DNA of 5,322 nt. Source: Actinomycetota bacterium. GTDB lineage: Bacteria > Actinomycetota > Actinomycetes > Mycobacteriales > Jatrophihabitantaceae. The DNA lies in assembly GCA_019241805.1 (NCBI GenBank), contig JAFAWL010000172.1, positions 1-5,322 of the forward strand. The letters are read 5' to 3'. Below, piece by piece: positions 1 through 5,068 of this stretch. A program made the position numbers and the translations under genes. Each line of letters starts with the position of its first letter. Position 1 is the first letter of the stretch. The notes beneath the pieces are model-generated. The model searched no databases, had not been told where the DNA came from, and saw only the letters and a program-made list of their open reading frames with translations.

Positions 1-780
1 CTCGCGGTCGGTGAGCGTCATGGCCGGGGCCACCGTGATCGAGTCACCGGTGTGCACCCCCATCGGATCGAGGTTCTCGATGGAGCAGACGACCACGACG
101 TTGTCGTTGCGGTCGCGCATCAGTTCGAGCTCGTACTCCTTCCACCCGAGCACGCTCTGCTCGACCAGCACCTCGTGCACCGGGCTCGCGGCCAACCCGC
201 GGGCGACCATCGTGCGCACCTCATCGGCGTCGGCGGCGAGCCCGGAGCCGAGCCCACCCATGGTGAACGAGGGCCGGATCACCACCTTGTTGTTCACGGT
301 GGCGGCGAAGGCCAGCGCCTCGTCCAACGTTCGGCAGACCAGCGAGTCAGGCACGTCGGCGCCGACCGAACGGACGATCTCCTTGAACCGCTGGCGATCC
401 TCCCCGCGACCGATGGCCTCGATGTCGGCGCCGATGAGCTCGACACCGTACTGCGCGAGCACGCCATTGTCATGCAGGGCGACCGCCAGGTTCAGCGCGG
501 TCTGGCCACCGAGCGTGGCCAACAGCGCGTCCGGACGCTCCCGCTCGATGACCTTCTCGACGAACTCGGGCGTCAGCGGCTCGACGTAGGTGGCGTCGGC
601 GATCTCGGGGTCGGTCATGATGGTGGCCGGATTCGAATTGACCAGGCTGACGCGGTATCCCTCGCTACGCAGCACCCGACAGGCCTGTGTGCCCGAGTAG
701 TCGAACTCGCAGGCCTGACCGATGACGATCGGACCGGAGCCGATGACCAGGATGTGCGCGATGTCGGAACGCTTCGGCAC
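1..780 (-). CDS. carB: Carbamoyl-phosphate synthase large subunit, N-terminal 260 residues (cut by left edge)
   Basis: CarB is the ATP-dependent synthetase subunit of carbamoyl-phosphate synthase. With ammonia from CarA it converts bicarbonate and 2 ATP to carbamoyl phosphate for pyrimidine and arginine synthesis. The GTG start at 780-778 gives VPKRSDIAHILVIGSGPIVI, the family's standard N-terminus. Residues 1 to about 125 are the pre-ATP-grasp domain (GQACEFDYSGTQACR at 21-35, NSNPATIMTDPE at 48-59, GGQTALN at 91-97). The ATP-grasp fold of the carboxyphosphate half then begins: EDRQRF at 127-132, RPSFTMGGLGSG at 169-180, GWKEYE at 212-217, GVHTGDSITVAP at 241-252. Spacing matches E. coli CarB as I recall it, so R129, R169, E215 and H243 fall on the equivalent nucleotide-site residues. 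Residue 208, Glu in E. coli, is Gln here. The start shares one base with the carA stop (TAGTG) and follows a GAGGGGGAG Shine-Dalgarno at 794-786. About 800 further residues should lie to the left. Confidence 0.98.
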   Translation of the reverse strand, partial: MPKRSDIAHILVIGSGPIVIGQACEFDYSGTQACRVLRSEGYRVSLVNSNPATIMTDPEIADATYVEPLTPEFVEKVIERERPDALLATLGGQTALNLAVALHDNGVLAQYGVELIGADIEAIGRGEDRQRFKEIVRSVGADVPDSLVCRTLDEALAFAATVNNKVVIRPSFTMGGLGSGLAADADEVRTMVARGLAASPVHEVLVEQSVLGWKEYELELMRDRNDNVVVVCSIENLDPMGVHTGDSITVAPAMTLTDRE

Positions 781-1883
781 TACTGCTCCCCCTCGAGCAA
801 CTCGACGAACCGGTCGAACAGATAAGCCGCATCGTGCGGGCCCGCCGCCGCCTCCGGGTGGTACTGCACGCTGAACGCACGCGCGTCACGCGCCCGAATG
901 CCCTCGACGACCCCGTCGTTGAGGCAGACATGGCTCACCTCGACCGCACCGAAGTCGGTCTCGGTCGCCCGATCGGTGGGCGCGTCGACGGCGAACCCGT
1001 GGTTGTGGGCCGTGATCTCGACCTTGCCGGTGCGGCGGTCCTGCACGGGCTGGTTGATCCCTCGATGCCCGTAACCAAGTTTGAACGTGCCGAAACCGTA
1101 GGCGCGACCCAACACCTGGTTGCCGAAGCAGATCCCGAAGATCGGCACCTCGGCCTGCAAGAGATCACGGACGGTCGCCACCGCCGCGTCGGCCGTGGCC
1201 GGATCGCCCGGCCCGTTGGCGAGGAACACCGCGTCGGCGCCGACGGCCCGGATCTGTTCGGCGTCCGATTCGGCCGGCAGGACATGCGTCGTGATACCCC
1301 GCTCGGCCATCCGTTGGGGCGTCATCGACTTGATTCCGTAGTCCAACGCCACCACCGAAAAGCGCTTCGATCCGATCGCGTCGATGCGGTACGGCTCCCG
1401 GGTGGATACGAACCGGGTCAGGTCGGCGCCGACCATCGACGGCGACGCCAGCACCTTGCGCAGCAACGACTCGGGGTCGAGGTCGGTCGAGGAGATGGCG
1501 CAACGCATCGCGCCCCGTTCGCGCAGATGCCGCGTCAACGCACGAGTGTCGATGCCGCTGATGCCGACGATGCCCTGCGCGGCCAGCTCGTCGTCCAGAC
1601 GGCCGGTCGAGCGCCAGCTCGACGGGCGACGGGCCGGATCGCGCACGACGTAGCCAGCGACCCAGATCTGCACCGATTCCGGATCCTGCTCGTTCACTCC
1701 GGTGTTGCCGATGTGCGGCGCGGTCTGCACGACGATCTGGCCGTAGTACGACGGATCGGTGAGCGTCTCCTGGTAACCGGTCATGCCGGTCGAGAAGACG
1801 GCTTCACCGAAAGTCTCACCGCGGGCTCCGTAGGCCTCGCCGGCGAACGTGCGCCCGTCCTCCAGGACCAGAACCGCGCTCAC
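780..1883 (-). CDS. carA: Carbamoyl-phosphate synthase small (glutaminase) subunit
   Basis: CarA hydrolyses glutamine and channels ammonia to CarB. The 367-residue product is typical of CarA proteins. The N-terminal CPSase_sm_chain domain spans about 1-150 (STGMTGYQETLTDPSYYGQ at 31-49, PHIGNTGVN at 56-64, GISGIDTRALTRHLRERGA at 107-125). A class I glutamine amidotransferase domain follows from about 175 to the end: LANGPGDPA at 221-229, nucleophile Cys252 in GICFGNQ, HNHGFAV at 293-299, and His342/Glu344 of the triad in QYHPEAAAGPHD. GICFGNQ replaces the GICLGHQ of E. coli; as I recall, M. tuberculosis CarA has the same variant, so it is lineage-typical. I chose the GTG at 1883-1881, which overlaps the pyrC stop by GTGA and starts just before the conserved SAVLVLEDGRTFAGE. 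The frame stays open upstream to 2759, but that stretch is arginine-rich, unlike CarA and antisense-frame to pyrC. No strong Shine-Dalgarno precedes the start, so it probably depends on reinitiation after pyrC. Confidence 0.98.
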   Translation of the reverse strand: MSAVLVLEDGRTFAGEAYGARGETFGEAVFSTGMTGYQETLTDPSYYGQIVVQTAPHIGNTGVNEQDPESVQIWVAGYVVRDPARRPSSWRSTGRLDDELAAQGIVGISGIDTRALTRHLRERGAMRCAISSTDLDPESLLRKVLASPSMVGADLTRFVSTREPYRIDAIGSKRFSVVALDYGIKSMTPQRMAERGITTHVLPAESDAEQIRAVGADAVFLANGPGDPATADAAVATVRDLLQAEVPIFGICFGNQVLGRAYGFGTFKLGYGHRGINQPVQDRRTGKVEITAHNHGFAVDAPTDRATETDFGAVEVSHVCLNDGVVEGIRARDARAFSVQYHPEAAAGPHDAAYLFDRFVELLEGEQ

Positions 1884-3205
1884 GCCGACACCGCCGCGTC
1901 CGACTCGGCGCCCTCGAGAGCAGCGTCGCCGACCACAGCACCGCCCCGAGCCGTGATTCGCCCACGCAGCAAGGTGGCAACGACCCGCCCCGGCAGGCTT
2001 CGGCCGGCGAACGGCGTGTTGCGCGAACGGGACGCAAGCCCGGCCGGCGATACCGTCCACCGCGAGTCCGGATCCACCAGCACCAGATTGGCCGGCGCAC
2101 CGACTTCCAGCTCGCGGCCATGACCGGCGAGACCACCGATGCGGGCCGGAGCCACGCTCATCCGCTCGGCGACGCCGCGCCAATCGAGTCGGCCAGGGAC
2201 GAGCATCGTCTCGATGACGATCGACAAGGCGGTTTGAAGCCCGAGCATGCCCGGCAGGGCCGCGCCCCACTCGGTCTCCTTGTCCTCGACGGCGTGCGGC
2301 GCGTGGTCGGTGGCCACGCAATCGATCGTGCCGTCGGCCAGGCCGGCGCGCAGCGCATCGACGTCGGTCTGTGTGCGCAGCGGCGGGTTGACCTTGAATA
2401 CGGGGTCGTAGCCGTCCGCACACTCGTCGGTGAGCAGCAGATGATGCGGGGTGACCTCGGCGGTGATCGCCCACCCTTTGCTCTTGGCCCAGCGGATCAA
2501 CTCGACCGACCCGGCCGTCGAGACGTGGCAGACGTGCAGCCGCGAGCCGACGTGTGCGGCCAGCAGCACGTCGCGGGCGATGATCGATTCCTCGGCGACG
2601 GCCGGCCAGCCGGCCAGGCCCAGCCGGCCCGACACGTTGCCCTCGTTCATCTGGGCGCCGACCGTCAGCCGCGGATCCTCTGCGTGTTGCGCGATCACAC
2701 CGCCGAAGGCCTTCACGTACTCCAGCGCGCGACGCATGAGCGCCGGATCCGAGACGCACGCGCCGTCGTCGCTGAATACCCGCACGCGGGCGGCGGAGTC
2801 GGCCATCGCACCGAGTTCGGCCAACTGCTGGCCGGCGCGCCCGACGGTGACGGCGCCGATGGGCTGCACGTCCACCAGCCCGCTGGCCTGTCCCAGTCGG
2901 TGTACCTGTTCCACAACGCCGGCCGAGTCCGCCGCCGGGTCGGTGTTCGGCATCGCGAACACGGCCGTGTAGCCGCCGAGCGCGGCCGCGGCCGAGCCGG
3001 TAGCGACCGTTTCGGCGTCCTCCCGGCCCGGCTCCCGCAGGTGCGTGTGCAGATCCACCAAACCCGGCAACAGCACCGCACCCTGCGCGTCGAGCAGCTC
3101 GTCCACCCGTCCGGCCGCACCGATCTTGGCGATCACCCCGTCGTCGACGACGAAGTCGGTCAACTCGCCCCCGTAAGGACGGACGTTGGCCAGCAGCAGA
3201 CTCAT
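1880..3205 (-). CDS. pyrC: Dihydroorotase (class I)
   Basis: PyrC catalyses reversible cyclisation of N-carbamoyl-L-aspartate to dihydroorotate, the third pyrimidine step. The 441-residue product is a TIM-barrel amidohydrolase with a small split beta domain at both ends. Class I signatures are complete: metal ligands His53 and His55 in HTHLREPGRED, substrate-binding Arg57 and Asn87 (MPNTDP), the FSDDG motif at 144-148 with an Asp in place of the carbamylated Lys of other dihydroorotases, His174 (AQHAED), His227 (CHVSTAGS), Asp300 (ATDHAPH), and the C-terminal NTPF at 396-399. Residues after about 425 form an Ala/Glu-rich tail with no motif, a little longer than I would expect. The ATG at 3205-3203 overlaps the pyrB stop (ATGA) and has a GGGGGAG Shine-Dalgarno a few bases upstream. 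Streptomyces aspartate transcarbamoylases are reported as dodecamers with active dihydroorotase, so a PyrB-PyrC complex is plausible here; this is inferred from lineage and coupling, not seen in the sequence. Confidence 0.98.
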   Translation of the reverse strand: MSLLLANVRPYGGELTDFVVDDGVIAKIGAAGRVDELLDAQGAVLLPGLVDLHTHLREPGREDAETVATGSAAAALGGYTAVFAMPNTDPAADSAGVVEQVHRLGQASGLVDVQPIGAVTVGRAGQQLAELGAMADSAARVRVFSDDGACVSDPALMRRALEYVKAFGGVIAQHAEDPRLTVGAQMNEGNVSGRLGLAGWPAVAEESIIARDVLLAAHVGSRLHVCHVSTAGSVELIRWAKSKGWAITAEVTPHHLLLTDECADGYDPVFKVNPPLRTQTDVDALRAGLADGTIDCVATDHAPHAVEDKETEWGAALPGMLGLQTALSIVIETMLVPGRLDWRGVAERMSVAPARIGGLAGHGRELEVGAPANLVLVDPDSRWTVSPAGLASRSRNTPFAGRSLPGRVVATLLRGRITARGGAVVGDAALEGAESDAAVSA

Positions 3206-4158
3206 TCGCTCTCCCCCGAATCGACGCCGGCTGCGCCGCCCAACATCAGATAGAGGACCGCCATTCGGACCGAGACGCCGTTGGTGACCTGCTCGACGAT
3301 GGTCGATCGTTTCGGATCGTCGGCGACCTCGGCGGCGATTTCCATGCCGCGGTTCATCGGCCCGGGGTGCATCACGATCGCGTGATCTGGCAACCGACTC
3401 ATGCGAGTCTGGTCCAGTCCGTAGCGCCGGGAGTACTCCCGCGCGCTCGGGAAGAACGAGGCCCCCATCCGCTCCCGCTGAACGCGCAGCATCATCACCA
3501 CGTCGCAGCCCGGCAACGCGGCGTCCGGGTCGTAGCTCACATCCACCGGCCAGCTCTCGACGCCGACCGGCAGCAGGGTCGGAGGGGCGACGAGGACGAC
3601 GGATGCGCCCAGCGTGGCGAGGAGCAGCACGTTGGACCGGGCCACCCGGGAATGCAGCACGTCACCGACGATGGCCACGTGCAGGCCGGCGAGGTCGCCG
3701 ACTCCGTCGCGCAGCCGCCGGCGCATGGTGAAGGCATCCAGCAGGGCCTGGGTCGGATGCTCGTGCGTCCCGTCGCCGGCGTTGATCACGCTGCCGCGTA
3801 CCCATTCGCTGAGGCGGTGCGCCGCCCCGGAGTAGGAGTGGCGCACGACCACGGCGTCGGCGTCCATGGCCTCCAGCGTGAGCGCGGTGTCCTTGAGCGA
3901 CTCGCCCTTCGACACGCTGGAGCCCTTGGCCGAGAAGTTGACGACGTCCGCCGAGAGGCGTTTGGCCGCCAGCTCGAACGAGGTCCGCGTGCGGGTGGAA
4001 TCCTCGTAGAACAGGTTCACGACGGTGCGCCCGCGCAGCGGTGGCAACTTCTTGACCTCGCGACCGGCCAACGCCCGGTCGAGTTGCTCGGCAGTGTCCA
4101 GGATCGAGATCGCCGCAGCACGCTCGAGATCGGCCGCCGACAGCAAGTGCTTGATCAC
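3202..4158 (-). CDS. pyrB: Aspartate transcarbamoylase catalytic chain
   Basis: PyrB condenses carbamoyl phosphate with L-aspartate, the committed pyrimidine step. The product is 318 residues, normal for the catalytic chain. The carbamoyl-phosphate domain carries FYEDSTRTRTSFE at 50-62 (S54-T-R-T57), the 80s loop with Ser80 and Lys84 (SVSKGESLKDT), R106 in VVRHSYSG, and HPTQALLD at 134-141. The aspartate domain shows VAIVGDVLHSRVARSN at 161-176, the 240s-type LRVQRERM at 224-231 and HPGPMNRG at 264-271. All known catalytic motifs are intact. No pyrI regulatory-chain gene is in the window, so allostery of the E. coli type is not indicated; association with PyrC is the more likely arrangement. 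The start is GTG at 4158-4156, overlapping the pyrR stop as GTGA. A GAGGAGG Shine-Dalgarno lies 4 nt upstream inside the pyrR coding sequence, so translation can be both coupled and independent. Confidence 0.98.
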   Translation of the reverse strand: MIKHLLSAADLERAAAISILDTAEQLDRALAGREVKKLPPLRGRTVVNLFYEDSTRTRTSFELAAKRLSADVVNFSAKGSSVSKGESLKDTALTLEAMDADAVVVRHSYSGAAHRLSEWVRGSVINAGDGTHEHPTQALLDAFTMRRRLRDGVGDLAGLHVAIVGDVLHSRVARSNVLLLATLGASVVLVAPPTLLPVGVESWPVDVSYDPDAALPGCDVVMMLRVQRERMGASFFPSAREYSRRYGLDQTRMSRLPDHAIVMHPGPMNRGMEIAAEVADDPKRSTIVEQVTNGVSVRMAVLYLMLGGAAGVDSGESE

Positions 4159-4721
4159 TTCGCCTCCTCGTCCGGGCCGAGGACATGGACTCCGTCGACA
4201 CCGTCGGTCTCCGCCAGCGAAACACGCACCTTCTGTCTCGGGGCTGTGGGCAGGTTCTTGCCGACGTAGTCGGCCCGGATCGGCAGCTCCCGATGGCCGC
4301 GATCGACGAGGACCGCGAGCTGAACGGCCCGGGGGCGGCCCAGATCCTTGATGGCGTCCAGAGCCGCACGGATGGTCCGGCCGCTGTAGAGGACGTCGTC
4401 GACGAGGATGACCAGCTTGCCGGTGATGCCGCCCGCCGGTTCCACGGTCGTGCCCAGGGGCCGGACGGCGTGCAGTCGAAGATCGTCGCGGTAGAGCGTC
4501 ACGTCGAGAGTGCCGACGGGGATGCTGACCTGCTCGAACGACCCGACTCGATCCGCCAACCGATGGGCCAGCGGTACGCCGCGTGTCGGTATGCCCAGAA
4601 GCACGGCGTCATGGGCGCCGTGCGTCTTTTCCAGAATCTGATGGGCGATGCGATCGATAGTCCGAGCGACGTCGGCGGCAGTGAGCACCGAGGCCGCCGG
4701 AAGGCGCGCAGCAGTCGTCAT
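4155..4721 (-). CDS. pyrR: Bifunctional pyr operon RNA-binding regulator / uracil phosphoribosyltransferase
   Basis: PyrR binds a hairpin in pyr mRNA when UMP or UTP is high and lowers pyr expression; many members also make UMP from uracil and PRPP. The 188-residue product has the type I phosphoribosyltransferase fold. Visible motifs are LLGIPTRGVPLAHRLA at 41-56, GTLDVTLYRDDL at 70-81, the PRPP-binding loop VILVDDVLYSGRTIRAALDA at 104-123, and the PyrR-typical AVQLAVLVDRGHRELPIRAD at 132-151 followed by YVGKN at 152-156. It closely resembles actinobacterial PyrR along its length. The ATG at 4721-4719 follows AAGGAGGT at ideal distance. It is the first gene of the operon and its leader contains a PyrR-binding hairpin (4750-4735), so it should repress its own synthesis and, through the overlapping junctions, that of PyrB, PyrC, CarA and CarB. 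Enzymatic activity is inferred from the intact PRPP loop. Confidence 0.97.
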   Translation of the reverse strand: MTTAARLPAASVLTAADVARTIDRIAHQILEKTHGAHDAVLLGIPTRGVPLAHRLADRVGSFEQVSIPVGTLDVTLYRDDLRLHAVRPLGTTVEPAGGITGKLVILVDDVLYSGRTIRAALDAIKDLGRPRAVQLAVLVDRGHRELPIRADYVGKNLPTAPRQKVRVSLAETDGVDGVHVLGPDEEAK

Positions 4722-4724
4722 AGG

Positions 4725-4732
4725 ACCTCCTT
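4725..4732 (-). promoter_or_regulatory. Shine-Dalgarno of pyrR
   Basis: AAGGAGGT on the minus strand is nearly the full anti-Shine-Dalgarno complement and lies 3 nt before the ATG at 4721. It fixes the pyrR start. It is the first ribosome-binding site of the operon and abuts the PyrR-binding hairpin, so PyrR bound there would be expected to block the ribosome. Confidence 0.9.
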
Positions 4733-4734
4733 GT

Positions 4735-4750
4735 CCGCCTCACGGGACGG
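4735..4750 (-). promoter_or_regulatory. PyrR-binding hairpin in the pyr leader RNA
   Basis: Read on the minus strand, 4750-4746 (CCGUC) pairs with 4739-4735 (GGCGG) around the hexaloop CCGUGA (4745-4740). Against the known PyrR site ARUCCNGNGAGGYU, the core UCCNGNGAGG fits exactly (UCCCGUGAGG). The R-Y pair is G-C, the characteristic U-G pair is kept, and the outer A-U pair is replaced by C-G, which preserves pairing. The hairpin ends 2 nt before the pyrR Shine-Dalgarno. No downstream terminator or antiterminator is present, so repression is probably translational, as shown for M. smegmatis. Folding was done by eye. Confidence 0.85.
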
Positions 4751-4781
4751 GCTCTTAAAGGACGTCGAGTGGTACTCCGAC

Positions 4782-4787
4782 ACCCTA
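4782..4787 (-). promoter_or_regulatory. Possible -10 element of the pyr operon promoter
   Basis: TAGGGT on the minus strand fits the actinobacterial TANNNT -10 pattern and is the best candidate in the leader. It would start transcription near 4775 and give a leader of about 54 nt that contains the whole PyrR hairpin. No clear -35 hexamer stands 16-19 nt upstream (GTCACG or TCACGG are poor matches), which is common in high-GC actinobacteria but leaves this call weak. Confidence 0.4.
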
Positions 4788-4985
4788 TCGTGAGCCGGAC
4801 GGACCCGTGACGCGTGGCGCGCGCCCGGGCCGGCGCCGACGACCGTTTAGCCCTTGCTGATGACCCTGCGTAATCACACGAAGGCGAGCGGGTGACGCGG
4901 GCTCTGACTCGGCGAAACACCGCGGCCGAATGGATCTTCGCGGCCCTGACCAGATGGCGAAGCGCGCGCCGCCCGCGCGTTCCCA

Positions 4986-5014
4986 TTGACGTATTGGTCA
5001 CGAAGGGTTACCGT
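4986..5014 (+). promoter_or_regulatory. bldD promoter (-35 TTGACG, -10 TACCGT)
   Basis: TTGACG at 4986-4991 and TACCGT at 5009-5014 are separated by exactly 17 bp. This is a strong match to the principal sigma factor (HrdB/SigA) pattern TTGACN-N17-TANNNT. Transcription would start near 5021, giving a leader of about 48 nt to the ATG at 5069. The -10 overlaps the end of a candidate BldD operator. Confidence 0.7.
4997..5011. promoter_or_regulatory. Candidate BldD operator (box 1) in the bldD promoter
   Basis: GTCACGAAGGGTTAC matches 8 of the 9 fixed positions of the Streptomyces BldD box nTnACnC(A/T)GnGTnAn, as I recall it; the only mismatch is A for C at position 7 (5003). It is the core of an imperfect inverted repeat GGTCAC-N5-GTTACC (4996-5012, 5 of 6 positions symmetric). 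It lies between the -35 and -10 and overlaps the -10, a position where binding would block RNA polymerase. BldD represses its own gene in S. coelicolor. Confidence 0.6.
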
Positions 5015-5015
5015 C

Positions 5016-5030
5016 GCCACCTAGGGTAAG
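5016..5030. promoter_or_regulatory. Possible second BldD operator (box 2) over the bldD transcription start
   Basis: Over 5016-5030 the sequence matches 7 of 9 fixed BldD-box positions (mismatches at 5017 and 5022), around the palindromic core CCTAGG. It is centred 19 bp from box 1, about two helical turns, and covers the predicted transcription start. On its own this match is weak; the spacing next to a better box is what makes it worth listing. Confidence 0.35.
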
Positions 5031-5053
5031 TGCAGCTTTACGGGAATCGAAAC

Positions 5054-5058
5054 GAGGA
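5054..5058 (+). promoter_or_regulatory. Shine-Dalgarno of bldD
   Basis: GAGGA lies 10 nt before the ATG at 5069. No other in-frame ATG, GTG or TTG occurs before codon 39, which is inside the DNA-binding domain, so this site supports the start at 5069 and hence the N-terminal extension. The last A of the site is also the first base of an out-of-frame ATG (5058-5060). Confidence 0.65.
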
Positions 5059-5068
5059 TGAATCACAC

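Larger units (their letters stand above)
4722..5068. other. Divergent intergenic regulatory region between pyrR and bldD
   Basis: This 347-bp stretch separates divergently transcribed pyrR and bldD. The pyrR-proximal part (4722-4790) holds the Shine-Dalgarno, the PyrR-binding hairpin and a possible -10. The bldD-proximal part (4986-5068) holds a good promoter, two candidate BldD boxes and the leader. Between them, about 4800-4985, I see only GC-rich sequence: a 10-bp palindrome at 4816-4825, a small 5-bp hairpin at 4821-4836, and an inverted repeat CTTCGC/GCGAAG at 4936-4941 and 4957-4962. No RNA gene, terminator with U-run or convincing coding sequence was found there. Confidence 0.9.

Noticed and set aside
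834..2123. 429-codon open frame on the plus strand opposite carA and the end of pyrC
   Set aside because: It lies antisense to two unmistakable genes, has no recognisable motif, and is His/Arg/Gly/Asp-rich as expected for the reverse frame of GC-rich coding DNA.
780..2759. carA read as a 659-codon protein with a long N-terminal addition
   Set aside because: The part upstream of 1883 is out-of-frame pyrC sequence, Arg/Gly-rich and unlike any CarA; the GTG at 1883 starts the conserved CarA N-terminus.
2120..3253. 377-codon plus-strand frame opposite pyrC, and similar frames at 52-825 and 3367-4269
   Set aside because: Each is the shadow of a conserved minus-strand gene with the same reverse-frame composition and no ribosome site or domain.
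4718..4783. Possible 21-codon leader peptide before pyrR, GTG at 4783 to a TGA overlapping the pyrR ATG
   Set aside because: The GTG lies in the candidate -10 and would not be transcribed from that promoter; it has no Shine-Dalgarno, and the sequence is better explained by the PyrR hairpin and ribosome site.
4816..4836. GGCGCGCGCC palindrome and neighbouring 5-bp GC hairpin as a terminator or operator
   Set aside because: No U-run, no gene ending here, and short GC palindromes are common in such DNA.
4860..4895. 11-codon ORF starting ATG at 4860
   Set aside because: No ribosome site and too short to distinguish from chance.
4936..4962. Inverted repeat CTTCGC/GCGAAG with a 15-nt loop
   Set aside because: Only 6 bp with a long loop and no promoter or gene end beside it; likely chance.
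4609..5001. 130-codon minus-strand frame spanning the leader and the start of pyrR
   Set aside because: Arg/Ser-rich, no motif, overlaps pyrR in another frame and runs through the PyrR hairpin and ribosome site.
4872..5068. Direct repeats AATCACAC (4872-4879 and 5061-5068) and GTGACGCG (4807-4814 and 4892-4899)
   Set aside because: Eight-base repeats with no regular spacing and no link to promoter elements; not enough to call a site.
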